Part shown: piece after piece, positions 50,901-60,205 of the stretch
Layout: each line of letters begins with the position of its first letter
How positions within the stretch are numbered: the first letter of the stretch is position 1
Source: Rhizobium sp. ARZ01
Lineage (GTDB): Bacteria > Pseudomonadota > Alphaproteobacteria > Rhizobiales > Rhizobiaceae
Reading direction: 5' to 3'
Assembly (NCBI RefSeq): GCF_014851675.1
Contig: NZ_JACVAE010000001.1
Span: 310,001-374,000, forward strand
Length of the DNA: 64,000 nucleotides
The notes under the pieces: model-generated
Seen by the model: the letters and a program-made list of their open reading frames with translations, nothing else
Told to the model about the DNA's origin: nothing
The model's database searches: none
Made by a program: the position numbers and the translations under genes

Positions 50901-53900
50901 TGGACGATGTCCCCTACATGCAGTCAGCTTCCGACCACAGCAAGGGGGGCTTCAACGAAGGCCTTGTTGAAGAAGTGGTGATCAACACCTTCGGCGAACT
51001 CGGATACATGTACGAGAACGCTGCAGTCATTTCTCCCGATGGCAGCGCACCCGCCCGAGACGCTTATGGTGATGTGCTGCTGATCGAACGCCTGCGGTCT
51101 GCAGTGGTGCGGCTGAACCCGATGATCCCGGATGATGCCCTGGAGCAGGCAATCCGCCAATTGTTGCTGACCGAGACGCCCTCGCTGGTGGAAGAGAACC
51201 GTCGCATCCACAAGCTGATTGCCGAAGGCGTCGATGTCGAGTTCGGCATCGGCGATGGCGAGGTGAAGGGCGACAAGGTCTGGCTGATCGACTTCGACAA
51301 CCCCGACAACAACGATTGGCTGGTGACCAACCAGTTCACCGTCGTCGAGGGCAAGTACACCCGCCGACCCGATGTTATGGTCTTCGTTAACGGCCTGCCG
51401 CTCGGCATCATTGAGCTGAAGAACGCAGGTAGCGAGGCGGCGACCATCGATCAGGCCTTCCAGCAACTGCAGACCTACAAGGCGCAGGTGCCCTCACTGT
51501 TCCGCACCAATGCCGTGTTGATTGCTTCAGATGGCATGCTCGCCCGTATCGGATCGCTGACGGCGGACGAGGAGCGCTTCATGCCCTGGCGCTCGGTAAC
51601 GGGCGCAGATGGTGATTTCACGCCGCACGGTCCCTATGAGATGGATACGCTGCTGCGGGGCGTCTTCGACAAGGAGCGGTTCCTGGCGCTTATCCGCGAC
51701 TTCATCGTGTTCGGTGATCAGGGGGCGGGCGCCTTCAAGATCATTGGCGGCTACCACCAGTTCCACGGCGCCCGTAAGGCGATTGCCAGCGCGATCGAGG
51801 CGGCAAAGCCTGACGGCAACCGCAAGATCGGCGTGATCTGGCACACCCAGGGCTCGGGCAAGAGCTTCCTGATGGCGTTCCTCGGAGGTTTGATTGTCCG
51901 CTCGCGCGAGCTTGAGAACCCCACGCTGATCGTGCTGACCGACCGCAACGACCTCGACGACCAGCTCTTCGGCACCTTCAGCCTTTGCAAGGATTTGATC
52001 CGCCAGACACCGGAGCAGGCCAACAGCCGGGACGATCTGCGGCGGCTGTTGAACCGGGCGTCAGGCGGGGTGATTTTCACTACCGTTCAGAAGTTCACGC
52101 CCGAGGCGGGCGAGGAACGCTTCCCCATGCTGACGGACCGGCGCAACGTGATAGTCATGGCGGACGAGGCGCACCGCAGCCAGTACGGGTTCGATGCCAA
52201 GCTGGACAAGGACACTGGCAAGCGCCGCTATGGCTACGCCCACTACATACGTGAGGCGCTACCGAACGCCTCGTTCATTGGCTTCACTGGGACGCCGATC
52301 GAGGCGGAAGATGTCAACACACCCGCGATCTTCGGCGAGTACATCGACATCTACGACATCAGCCGGGCGGTCGAGGATAAGGCCACGGTTCCGATCTACT
52401 ACGAGAGCCGGCTGGCCCGCATCGAGCTGAACGAGGACGAGAAACCGAAGATCGATGCCGAGATCGAGGCGATGCTCGAAGACGACACGCTGAGTGAGCA
52501 GGAGAAGCAGAAGGCCAAGTGGACGACTGTCGAGAGGCTGGTCGGCTCGAAGAAGCGCCTCTCCCAGATCGCTGCCGACCTCGTTGCGCACCTTGAGAAA
52601 CGCATTGAAGGCCTCCCGGGCAAGTCCATGGCGGTCTGCATGAGCCGCCGCATCTGTGTCGATCTCTACAACGAGATCGTTGCGCTTCGGCCCGAGTGGC
52701 ATTCGGACGATGACGACAAGGGCGCGATCAAGATCGTGATGACCGGCTCGGCATCCGACCCGCTCGAATGGCAGCCTCACATAGGCAACAAGAAGCGGCG
52801 CGATGATCTCGCCAAGCGTGCCCGCAAGCTCGACGACCCGCTGAAACTGGTGATCGTCCGCGACATGTGGCTGACCGGCTTCGATGCGCCCTGCATGCAC
52901 ACCATGTACATCGACAAGCCCATGCACGGCCATGGCCTGATGCAGGCGATCGCCCGCGTCAATCGCGTCTTCAAGGACAAGCCAGGCGGGCTGATCGTTG
53001 ACTACATCGGCATCGCCCAGAACCTGAAGAAGGCGTTGGCACAATACTCCCAATCCGACCGCGACAAGACCGGCATCGATGAGGATGAGGCCGTCGCCGT
53101 CCTTCTGGAGAAGTACGAGATCGTTCGCGCCATGTTCAGTGGTCACGACTACACCCTCGGCATTTCAGGAGCCCCGCAGCAGCGTCTGAAAGCCCTGGCC
53201 GATGGCATAGACTGGATACTGAAGTGGCAGGAGAAGGAGGCTGCGACGGTCGAGGGTATCGAGGCGAAGAAGAAGGCACACCGCCGCTATCAGGACGCGG
53301 TATTGGAGCTGAGCAAGGCTTACGCGCTGGCCTCCGCAAGCGATGCCGCAGCGGAAATCCGCGACGAGGTCGGCTTCTTCCAAGCGGTGCGTGCCGCCCT
53401 CGTGAAGACGACCGCTTCCGGCAAAATGTCGGACAGGGCCAAGTCGCTGGCCGTCGAGCAACTGCTTAATCAGGCAGTGGCTAATGCCGAGATCGTCGAC
53501 ATCCTCAAGGCTGCCGGACTGCAGTCGCCGGACATCTCCGTCTTGTCGGACGAGTTCCTTGCCGACGTCCAACGCATGGAGAAGAAGAACCTCGCGCTGG
53601 AGGCCCTGAAGAAGCTGCTGAATGGCGAGATCAAGAGCCGCTCGCAATCTAACGTCGTTCAGTCCAAGGCCTTTTCTAAACGGCTGGAGGAGGCCGTGGC
53701 ACGCTATCATGCCAACGCAATCTCCACCGTCGAGATGATCCAGGAACTGATCGCGCTCGCCAAGGAGATGCAGGCCGCAGCCGCACGCGGGGAAGAGTTG
53801 GGCCTCTCGCAGGAGGAGATCGCCTTCTACGATGCGCTTGCGGCCAATGACAGCGCCGTCCAGGCCATGGGCAGCGACCAGTTGCGCGTGATCGCCCATG

Positions 53901-54091
53901 AGCTTGTCGAGCAGATGCGCAACTCCGCGACCGTCGACTGGCATCACAAGTCGAGCGCGCGGGCCAAGATGCGGGTGCTGGTCAAGCGCATTCTTAAGAA
54001 GTTCGGCTATCCACCCGATCTGGAGCAGGAAGCGGTTCAGACTGTGCTGGCACAGGCGGAGTTGTTGTTGAAGGAAGTGGCTGCCCATTAG
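50900..54091 (+). CDS. hsdR: Type I restriction-modification, R subunit
   Basis: A 1063-residue restriction and translocation subunit. The nuclease motif lies near residues 150-175 ([23 protein letters not shown], with D and the E-x-K). Helicase motifs are [12 protein letters not shown] (Walker A, about 313-324), [31 protein letters not shown] (DEAH-type, about 416-430), [11 protein letters not shown] and [15 protein letters not shown]-terminal helical domain binds the M2S methylase. It closes the five-gene operon and overlaps the preceding small gene. Confidence 0.96.
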   Translation: MDDVPYMQSASDHSKGGFNEGLVEEVVINTFGELGYMYENAAVISPDGSAPARDAYGDVLLIERLRSAVVRLNPMIPDDALEQAIRQLLLTETPSLVEENRRIHKLIAEGVDVEFGIGDGEVKGDKVWLIDFDNPDNNDWLVTNQFTVVEGKYTRRPDVMVFVNGLPLGIIELKNAGSEAATIDQAFQQLQTYKAQVPSLFRTNAVLIASDGMLARIGSLTADEERFMPWRSVTGADGDFTPHGPYEMDTLLRGVFDKERFLALIRDFIVFGDQGAGAFKIIGGYHQFHGARKAIASAIEAAKPDGNRKIGVIWHTQGSGKSFLMAFLGGLIVRSRELENPTLIVLTDRNDLDDQLFGTFSLCKDLIRQTPEQANSRDDLRRLLNRASGGVIFTTVQKFTPEAGEERFPMLTDRRNVIVMADEAHRSQYGFDAKLDKDTGKRRYGYAHYIREALPNASFIGFTGTPIEAEDVNTPAIFGEYIDIYDISRAVEDKATVPIYYESRLARIELNEDEKPKIDAEIEAMLEDDTLSEQEKQKAKWTTVERLVGSKKRLSQIAADLVAHLEKRIEGLPGKSMAVCMSRRICVDLYNEIVALRPEWHSDDDDKGAIKIVMTGSASDPLEWQPHIGNKKRRDDLAKRARKLDDPLKLVIVRDMWLTGFDAPCMHTMYIDKPMHGHGLMQAIARVNRVFKDKPGGLIVDYIGIAQNLKKALAQYSQSDRDKTGIDEDEAVAVLLEKYEIVRAMFSGHDYTLGISGAPQQRLKALADGIDWILKWQEKEAATVEGIEAKKKAHRRYQDAVLELSKAYALASASDAAAEIRDEVGFFQAVRAALVKTTASGKMSDRAKSLAVEQLLNQAVANAEIVDILKAAGLQSPDISVLSDEFLADVQRMEKKNLALEALKKLLNGEIKSRSQSNVVQSKAFSKRLEEAVARYHANAISTVEMIQELIALAKEMQAAAARGEELGLSQEEIAFYDALAANDSAVQAMGSDQLRVIAHELVEQMRNSATVDWHHKSSARAKMRVLVKRILKKFGYPPDLEQEAVQTVLAQAELLLKEVAAH

Positions 54092-54132
54092 AGTCGCTGG
54101 GGTTTCGGGCATGTTTGAAGGGCAGGGGGACT

Positions 54133-54795
54133 ATGTCTGAAGGGATGTTGGCGGCGGTTGCTGGTGTGGCCGCAGTGCTGGTGACGCTGGCGCAGTGGTT
54201 CTTTTCTTCACGCGCAGCGAGCCGTCAGCGTGATGTTGAAATGACCCAATGGGGCCATGAAGTTATTGACGTGATGGCGGAAATCGAGACGGCTTGCTCT
54301 CCGCTTTCTTCAGAAACGAAATACAGCCCGGCTAAGATCGAGAAGCTCAGCGAGAGAGCGAGTGCCCTGGTCGACAAGGGGCGCCTGTTCTTTCCCAACG
54401 TGAAGGATGAAGGTCGCCGCACGCTTCTTGGCCTGTCGATTAGCTGGCCGCCGATCACGTCCAAGCGCAAGCCTATAGAAAACAGCGATGACAAGGGAAC
54501 ACGGGTCGCAATTCTCGACCATGTGCTGAGGGCTTGCTACGCGGCGCGTCATCTGGCGATCGGCTTTGATGGGGACAAGGAAGCGCTGAGAGCGCACGTC
54601 TGGCAGTCACGCGGGGACTTTGTTTCGCTGCTGCAAAAGGAGATGGGCAATTCCTTGAGAAGAAAGGATGGCGACGGTGCTGGCGAGCATGTGCCTAAAG
54701 ACCCAAGGTTTTGGGGGCGGCCGGAGAGGCCTCTCACGCTGCCGCTATCGGGTTCTCTCCAGCCCTTCACACATCGCTCAATGAAAAAGCCATAA
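54133..54795 (+). CDS. Membrane-anchored protein of unknown function downstream of hsdR
   Basis: A 220-residue protein with AGGGGGA before the ATG at 54133. One N-terminal membrane helix (residues 5-24, MLAAVAGVAAVLVTLAQWFF) is followed by a cytoplasmic helical domain. Landmarks are QWGHEVIDVMAEIETACSPL, LVDKGRLFFPN (residues 80-89) and AILDHVLRACYAARHLA. The GRLFFPN pattern appears typical of a family of short-helix anchored proteins in mobile elements (from memory). It is 41 bases after hsdR in the same direction and may be co-transcribed. The function is unknown; association with defence is inferred from position. Confidence 0.65.
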   Translation: MSEGMLAAVAGVAAVLVTLAQWFFSSRAASRQRDVEMTQWGHEVIDVMAEIETACSPLSSETKYSPAKIEKLSERASALVDKGRLFFPNVKDEGRRTLLGLSISWPPITSKRKPIENSDDKGTRVAILDHVLRACYAARHLAIGFDGDKEALRAHVWQSRGDFVSLLQKEMGNSLRRKDGDGAGEHVPKDPRFWGRPERPLTLPLSGSLQPFTHRSMKKP

Positions 54796-54797
54796 TC

Positions 54798-54820
54798 TCC
54801 CTCTCGAAAGCGAAGGGGGA
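54798..54820. terminator. Hairpin between convergent genes
   Basis: TCCCTCTCG and CGAAGGGGGA pair with an AAAG loop, one wobble and one bulged base. It lies between two convergent stop codons and could terminate both transcripts. Confidence 0.4.
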
Positions 54821-54839
54821 AATCGACGCGCTGGCAGTC

Positions 54840-55460
54840 TCAAGCATCCGTTTTCAATCTTGCAGCCAGTCTCGACAAGGTTGAGCGTGAACAACCAGTG
54901 GCTTTGATGACCGTGTTCCAGGACTGGCCGGCTCGGAGCATCTTCACGATGGCTTCGTTGCGCTCTGTGTCCTCGGGGCGTCCCTTGTAGACGCCTTCGA
55001 TCTTTGCCTTGGCGATACCTTGCGCCTGCCGCCTTCTGCGGTCTTCATAGTCCTTACGAGCTATGGCTGCGAGCATATCGAGCATCATCCCGTTGATGGC
55101 GTCCAGCATCCGGCTCTGGATGTCGTCCTTGTCAGCTGTGGCCATCATCCAAGATGTTGGCAGATCGAGCGCCACCACCTTCACACGGCGCTGCTGTATC
55201 TCAGCCTTCAGCCTCTCCCAGTCGGCAGCGTTCAATCGGCTCAGGCGGTCCACCTGCTCGACCAGCAGGACATCGCCGGGGTGACAGTCAGCCAGCAGAC
55301 GGAATAGCTCAGGACGGGCCAAGGAGGCGCCGCTCTCGTTCTCGACATAAGAGGCCGCGATCTTCAGCCCACGCTCGTCAGCGAAGCGCAGCAGGTCGTC
55401 CTTCGCGCGGCTGGCGTCTTGGTCCTTGGTACTGGCTCGGAGATAGGCACGGACATGCAT
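54840..55460 (-). CDS. Serine recombinase (resolvase/invertase family)
   Basis: A 206-residue small serine recombinase. The catalytic Ser10 is in YLRASTKDQD; VEQVDRLSRL carries the conserved Asp and Arg residues; a long helix (KDYEDRRRRQAQGIAKAKIEG) and a C-terminal helix-turn-helix (WNTVIKATGCSRSTLSRLAARL) follow. The ATG at 55460 has a GAGG upstream. It resolves or inverts DNA at nearby sites; several GGTTCG half-sites lie just upstream. Convergent with the membrane-anchored protein gene. Confidence 0.9.
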   Translation of the reverse strand: MHVRAYLRASTKDQDASRAKDDLLRFADERGLKIAASYVENESGASLARPELFRLLADCHPGDVLLVEQVDRLSRLNAADWERLKAEIQQRRVKVVALDLPTSWMMATADKDDIQSRMLDAINGMMLDMLAAIARKDYEDRRRRQAQGIAKAKIEGVYKGRPEDTERNEAIVKMLRAGQSWNTVIKATGCSRSTLSRLAARLKTDA

Positions 55461-55473
55461 GGGAAACCGCCTC

Positions 55474-55582
55474 AGTTCGTTATGGGTGGTTCTCTTATTG
55501 TTGGTTCGCTTTGAGTTGTCAATCGACATTTATCGAACCAACTGCGGAGTGGTTCGTTAAAGGTGCACCACAATCGAACCAG
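55474..55582. promoter_or_regulatory. Cluster of GGTTCG half-sites upstream of the serine recombinase
   Basis: Six related half-sites occur: GTTCGTTA (near 55475), GTGGTTCT (55486), TTGGTTCG (55501), CGAACCAA (55534), GTGGTTCGTTA (55549) and CGAACCAG (55575). The pair 55501/55534 is a perfect 8-bp inverted repeat with 25 bases between. This is the layout of a resolvase recombination and autoregulation site. Binding is inferred. Confidence 0.55.
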
Positions 55583-55738
55583 CTCGCTCGTCTCGCTGGT
55601 CGAGACCTTCTCCTCGCCGAGGATATAGCCACCGTCCTTGCGGATCGCGGGGAGCGCTATGCGGGTGACGCAGTCTTGGGACTGACGGGCCTCCGTTTGC
55701 TGGAGCGATTGATGAGCCGATAGATTCCGCTCTCAGCG

Positions 55739-56023
55739 ATGATGATCACAGCGCCAAGGCCGCGTTGGTGTAAGTTTGTTAGACCATTCGTCCTCTACCC
55801 GAGGACGCGGTACACATCGGACGCAGCGAGCCACGGCTTGGCCATCGATCTCTACTACGCGAACGAGTTTGGAGAGGTAGTTGAAGGTGGTGAGTTGGTG
55901 CTGACACGCTATCGCCAGCCAGCGGACGAGGCGAGACATGCATGGCTGTGGCGAGACAGGCGATGCCTTGCTCGATCAAAGTGCGGGGGGCCACCGGGGG
56001 AAACTGCGTTTCCGCCTATCTGA
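55739..56023 (+). CDS. Possible small gene or gene remnant
   Basis: A 94-codon open frame (FVLYPRTRYTSDAASHGLAIDLYYANEFGEVVEGGELVLTRYRQPADEARHAWLWRD) in an otherwise empty 690-base stretch (55461-56149). No clear ribosome site and no recognised domain. The tail is Gly/Pro-rich and looks non-coding. It may be chance or a degraded gene. Confidence 0.25.
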   Translation: MMITAPRPRWCKFVRPFVLYPRTRYTSDAASHGLAIDLYYANEFGEVVEGGELVLTRYRQPADEARHAWLWRDRRCLARSKCGGPPGETAFPPI

Positions 56024-56149
56024 TGTGGGGCCAGAAAAATTCGCTATGAACATTTCGGGGAGGCGCGACCGAGAAGGCCAACTCGTCAGGGCGACCGGAG
56101 GAGACGGCAACAGCTCTCAAGCCATCGCCATCTCCATCACCGGGAGGTC

Positions 56150-56467
56150 TCACCCATCAGAGAAGGGCCTCAGTCGTACATCTCCAGCCCACATCCGGGA
56201 ACTTGGTCTGCCATCGTCGAAGGTGATCTCGACCCAGCCAACATGACCCCGTCGAGTGAGGATATCACGGGCCATGGGGCCGGGGAGCGAGGTAAGCTCG
56301 TTGAGCACTTCTCCCAGGAACTCAAGCCGATAGCGTCGAAGGCCGTCCTTCCGCCTGGGCAGAAGAAGAGCATCGACGCGAAGGGCTTCTGGAAGGCTGT
56401 CCTCAGCCTGATGGCTTGAGGTCGCTGCGAGGCTCGCCCTTGCGAGTTGCACGGTAGTTGCTGTCAT
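56150..56467 (-). CDS. Small hypothetical protein
   Basis: A 105-residue protein starting at the ATG at 56467 with a strong GCAGGAGA site. No membrane segment or signal. The C-terminal half is coherent and acidic/basic alternating (RYRLEFLGEVLNELTSLPGPMARDILTRRGHVGWVEITFDDG). I do not recognise it. It follows another small gene by 13 bases, so they are one transcription unit. Confidence 0.55.
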   Translation of the reverse strand: MTATTVQLARASLAATSSHQAEDSLPEALRVDALLLPRRKDGLRRYRLEFLGEVLNELTSLPGPMARDILTRRGHVGWVEITFDDGRPSSRMWAGDVRLRPFSDG

Positions 56468-56480
56468 CGAGGTCTCCTGC

Positions 56481-56864
56481 TCAAGCGACCGTAGAGAGGC
56501 GTTTATGGTTGGATGGGTGATTGTCCATCCCGGCGTCTGAACCCTCATGAATGTGGTCCTGCCACAGCTTTCTGACTGGCTTAACGCGCGGCCTACCGTG
56601 GTCATCATCCTCGATCGTCATGCCAGCGGCTTTGACCAGGTCAGGGAAGACCATGCGGGCGTAGGACCGTGAGAAGTCCCACATCTCTGCTCGGCCAGAA
56701 AGGCCCATCGAGGCCAGATAGCGGCAGCCGTGGGCTGTCGGGAGGTGTGTTCCGAGGATGACAACACGACCATTGAAGAGGACTGAGTAGAGGGTGTGTC
56801 GCTTGTCCCGTTTGGTCGGGACGATGTAGAAGCGGTGGGCGTTGGTGTTGGTATGAGTGTTCAT
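56481..56864 (-). CDS. Small hypothetical protein
   Basis: A 127-residue protein starting at 56864 with an AAGGA site. HRFYIVPTKRDKRHTLYSVLFNGRVVILGTHLPTAHGCRYLASMGLSGRAEMWDFSRSYARMVFPDLVKAAGM reads like a folded domain; the C-terminal 40 residues are polar. No known family is recognised. It is upstream of the 56150 gene in the same direction. Probably an island-specific accessory gene. Confidence 0.55.
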   Translation of the reverse strand: MNTHTNTNAHRFYIVPTKRDKRHTLYSVLFNGRVVILGTHLPTAHGCRYLASMGLSGRAEMWDFSRSYARMVFPDLVKAAGMTIEDDDHGRPRVKPVRKLWQDHIHEGSDAGMDNHPSNHKRLSTVA

Positions 56865-57428
56865 GAGTTCGTCCTTGGGTTTGGTGAAGGATCGAACAGG
56901 CGTGATGTTCATCGATGTGGATCGGGGTCGTGCGACAGCACGGGCATGAAAGAGCCGACCAAGGTTTGCAGGGCCTTGGCCGACTGCTCTCCCAAACCAC
57001 GGGATGAACAGATGAACGACCTGTTCCCAGCAAGAGCGGAAGGCTCTGGGCCTGACGGCCTTCGGGTGCGTAAGAACGCTGGTCGTGCTGATGCTGATGC
57101 TCAGTCAGGCTGGGAGGGGGAGGATGTCGACAGTCACCATCCCCCTGATAAAGATCACCCGAGATTGCCTGATTTCATCAGACCCACCTCGACCACCTTT
57201 ATTCAATCCCCATCCTTGGTCTCCCTCGATGAGCGTGGATGATGATATTGATTAGGACGATCTCAATCCTTGGTCTTCCACCATCAAATCCCCAGTCTTG
57301 TCTCGTCGAAGGTTACCTATATGTAGGGATGTCAACCACTTAAGTGATTGATCGCGCTGTATAAAATCCGTTTCAAAGGTCTCCCAAATTTCGCTTTGGT
57401 GTGAACAGTTCGCATAGATCATTCACTT
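56865..57428. other. Island intergenic region with degenerate repeats and a palindrome
   Basis: About 560 bases without a convincing gene. Three related stretches start near 57203, 57263 and 57284, sharing TCAATCC with CCTTGGTCT or a near variant. At 57337-57346 there is a perfect palindrome CACTTAAGTG, extended imperfectly to TCAAC and ATTGA. The stretch is AT-richer than its surroundings and may hold a regulator's operators. Confidence 0.45.
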
Positions 57429-57968
57429 TCATTGAACAGACAGTGCCTGGACGTGTTTCGACACAGCTTGCCGGGAGATGCCGAGGCGTCGGGCCGCTTC
57501 AGCCTGTGACACCTTCCCCTCTCGTAGGTACCGCTTGACCTTCTCACGGGTCGGAAGTGATGGATCGAGTTGCAACTGCGGCTCTTTCTCAGGGAATGCC
57601 TCGTTGAAGAATGAGGCGCTGGTACGAGCAAGACGCTCTCGCGCCCCTCTCTCCCGCACCCCCCGGCGTTCCACCTCAAGGGCTTCGCAGGGCTGCTTTA
57701 CAAGGGCCTGAACATGGCGCTGAGTGATCTCCAGTTTCCCGGCAATGTCACACGTCGTCCATCCCAGCTCGGCAAGGATGTGAACTGCCTTATGGTTGAA
57801 CTCTGCCGTCTCCTTGCGAGCCTGATTGGCTCTCTTGAGCGGGAGTTCAACAGGCTCTGCAGGGGCGTTCGGATCGACACGATGAAGGGCCTCAAGCACA
57901 GTAGCGATGGGTTGTCTATGAATGTCACTCGACAGCATGTCGCCGCCGTGGTCTGCGTGTGCGTCCAT
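57429..57968 (-). CDS. Helix-turn-helix protein of the island
   Basis: A protein of about 179 residues from ATG 57968 (AGGAC upstream; ATG 57938 and 57983 are alternatives). Two HTH-like segments occur: HILAELGWTTCDIAGKLEITQRHVQALVKQ in the middle and VSQAEAARRLGISRQAVSKHVQAL at the C-terminus. A charged linker lies between. It could control the integrase or the upstream small genes, or act in excision; the target is unknown. It lies between the small unknown genes and the integrase. Confidence 0.65.
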   Translation of the reverse strand: MDAHADHGGDMLSSDIHRQPIATVLEALHRVDPNAPAEPVELPLKRANQARKETAEFNHKAVHILAELGWTTCDIAGKLEITQRHVQALVKQPCEALEVERRGVRERGARERLARTSASFFNEAFPEKEPQLQLDPSLPTREKVKRYLREGKVSQAEAARRLGISRQAVSKHVQALSVQ

Positions 57969-58541
57969 ACGGAACGTCCTCATTTTGTGGTCATGATGTT
58001 GTTGTCGGCTGCGGTCCCCCTCGGATGGCCACAAAATGCCAATCTCCCCGAACCGTCAGGAACGAGGAGACCGAAAGCTGGATCAATGATGAAGGGATGC
58101 GATGAAACCCATCACGCCGCACTTCCGGCTGGAAGATCGCCATGAGGCGGCGGTGCGGTAGGGCTGGTGGTGCCAGATTGGACGGGGCCAACCGAGGGGT
58201 CAACGGGCGTTATATATCTACTAAGGTGGGGGTAATCGCGCGCTCAATTCTATTCCAAAGCAAGGGGTAATTATAGGTTGCAGTTTTTATCAATGACAAT
58301 CAGGTGATCGCGCATGGTCTTCATCCTAATGTGTGGGGCAATCGATGGGCTGCATTGATTGAATTTTCGACTTACGCTTCTGACGTCCGTTGTCTCCTTG
58401 TGCGGACGTAACTTGACCAAGCTCGGGTCGGTCGAAACCGAACGGAAACAGCATCCCAAAAGCAAAGCCCCCGAAGATCGCTCAACGGGGCCCTGAAGGT
58501 CGTTTGATGGTTGAAGGAACAAACGTCCTATGGATGTTCGT
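57969..58541. other. Island intergenic region with an integrase terminator
   Basis: About 570 bases without a convincing gene. On the - strand, GCCCCG and CGGGGGC (58467-58491) form a hairpin followed by TTTGCTTTT, a likely terminator for the integrase transcript, ending about 75 bases past its stop. Confidence 0.5.
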
Positions 58542-60098
58542 TCACGCAGCGGTCGCGAAGAGCTGCTCGATCTCGGGATATCTAATCGCCTCGACCACCT
58601 GTTGCAGAGCGTGAATGTCGAGACCTTCGGGATTGTAGATGCCGAACGTGATGCCCTCCCGGTCATGGCCGACAACCTGCGCGACTTCGGTTTGGGGTAG
58701 TCTTGCTCGTTCAAGCACTTTGATTGCGCTGCGCCGAAAGGAATGGAAGTCGACACGATCCTTTCCTGTTCGTTCGTCAAGTCGGGTGATCTTCAACGCT
58801 CGCCTGTGCTCGGTAAAACGCTTCGAGATGTACCATGATCGCTTGCCGTCAGGGCCTCCTGGCTTCAACGCGGGGAACAGCCATTCGCTCTGGTGATGGC
58901 GGATGAAGTCGAGCAAGCCAGCAGCGATAAGGCGGGTATGGATGGGCACCTTCCGATCGCCCGCCTCTGACTTTGCGTTGGTGATGTCGAAGTACCAGAC
59001 GCCGTCCTCTTGCTTGATGTCGGCAGCCTTCCGATCGCACATCTCGTTCAAGCGCATGCCGCTATATGCTGAGATGAGGCAGAGCCAAGCAAGCGTGTTG
59101 GGGTGGCTCTGTTTCTCGGGGCGAAACTCAGGCTGCCTGACGAGGAGTTTCTCCAATTCGTCAATCGTGTACGGCAGCTTCTGGGTCTTCCTCTTCTCGC
59201 CGATCTTGCGATGTTGGTCCTCCCAGGGGTTTTCACTCGTCAACAGGCCACGCCGCTTAGCCCACTGCCAGACCATGGAGAGGGCGGTGGCGTATCGGTT
59301 GATGGTCCGGTTGGTGAGGCCGGTCTTATGGCTGCCAAAATCCCTGATGATCTCGCTGAAGGTCCGCTGCTTTGTCTGCGGGCTTCGACCCCAGTGGGGG
59401 TTAAGCGTAGCAATCTTGTCGAGAAACTCCGCCGCCTGTTTACGGTCAACCTCATCCAGGCTTGGCTTGCCCGCCCACTGGTCGAACAACCGATACACGG
59501 CTTCGTACTGGCCGCGCGTTTGCTCCGTGAGCTTGGCAGACGGGTCGCGTTGGATTTCCTCGATGTAGCGACGGGCTGCGTCGGCGAAGGCTCCGGACGT
59601 TTGCTTCTTCAATGTCACCGGCTGAAGGGTCTCCATGTCGATACCGTTGCGTCCGAAGGCGGGCGGCAGGGTGAAGGTTCTTCCGTCCATGACGGCTCTG
59701 CGTCCCGCTGCAGCCGCAATGCGAGCCGAAACGAGGGCATGGTCCAGATCGTTGAGCTTCCCGCTCTCCAACTTCTCGGCTTCAAGCTCGGCGAAAATGT
59801 CGACGTTTTCCCCGCTCTCATTGTGCTCGGCAAGCATCTTCAGCGTGTCGTGGTACTCTGCCTGTGCCTTCTCCTCGATCTCGGGAGGTGTCCACGTACG
59901 CTTGCCACGGAGGACTTCAAAGTGAGCGGTCCACTCTGCAGCCAGTGGCCAGCGATCTTTCTGCGCCTGTGACAGGTCGCGGGTGCGCAGCGATTTCACG
60001 ATGTCCGACTTGCCTATCTTTTCGATCAAATCGGCAGGAACCTTCATCGCGAAGTACCAGCCCTGCCGCCGCTGTTTCAGGTATCGAGTATCAGCCAT
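58542..60098 (-). CDS. int: Tyrosine site-specific integrase
   Basis: A 518-residue integrase starting at ATG 60098 (GGGAAG site). A DUF6538-like N-terminal segment (YLKQRRQGWYFAMKVPADL) is followed by a SAM-like core-binding domain and the catalytic domain. Active-site residues are Arg about 348 (YSGMRLNEM), His-x-x-Arg about 451-454 (FHSFRRS), His in VVGHDREGITFG and the nucleophile Tyr about 486 (GIYNPEG). It should catalyse island integration at tRNA-Gln. It reads inward from the right attachment site, with 13-bp repeats in its promoter. Confidence 0.95.
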   Translation of the reverse strand: MADTRYLKQRRQGWYFAMKVPADLIEKIGKSDIVKSLRTRDLSQAQKDRWPLAAEWTAHFEVLRGKRTWTPPEIEEKAQAEYHDTLKMLAEHNESGENVDIFAELEAEKLESGKLNDLDHALVSARIAAAAGRRAVMDGRTFTLPPAFGRNGIDMETLQPVTLKKQTSGAFADAARRYIEEIQRDPSAKLTEQTRGQYEAVYRLFDQWAGKPSLDEVDRKQAAEFLDKIATLNPHWGRSPQTKQRTFSEIIRDFGSHKTGLTNRTINRYATALSMVWQWAKRRGLLTSENPWEDQHRKIGEKRKTQKLPYTIDELEKLLVRQPEFRPEKQSHPNTLAWLCLISAYSGMRLNEMCDRKAADIKQEDGVWYFDITNAKSEAGDRKVPIHTRLIAAGLLDFIRHHQSEWLFPALKPGGPDGKRSWYISKRFTEHRRALKITRLDERTGKDRVDFHSFRRSAIKVLERARLPQTEVAQVVGHDREGITFGIYNPEGLDIHALQQVVEAIRYPEIEQLFATAA

Positions 60099-60108
60099 CT
60101 GCTTCCCG

Positions 60109-60147
60109 GTAGTACACGTCAGTAGTACGCGTTGGTAGCGCACGCCA
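60109..60147 (+). repeat. Three 13-bp direct repeats at the integrase promoter
   Basis: GTAGTACACGTCA, GTAGTACGCGTTG and GTAGCGCACGCCA in direct tandem, starting 11 bases upstream of the integrase ATG and ending 58 bases before the right attachment copy. They match the two repeats at 46761-46786. Confidence 0.8.
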
Positions 60148-60205
60148 TCAAAGGAAGTCAACAATCTCAATGTTTTCTATGGGGTTATCCATGGATTGGT
60201 GGGGC

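Noticed and set aside
55154..55723. 189-codon + strand frame over the serine recombinase start
   Set aside because: Most of it is antisense to the recombinase; the last 50 codons read plausibly but there is no start or family match.
46761..60147. 13-bp repeats considered as a CRISPR array
   Set aside because: The units are short, directly abutting with no spacers, and split between two distant sites; no cas genes are present.
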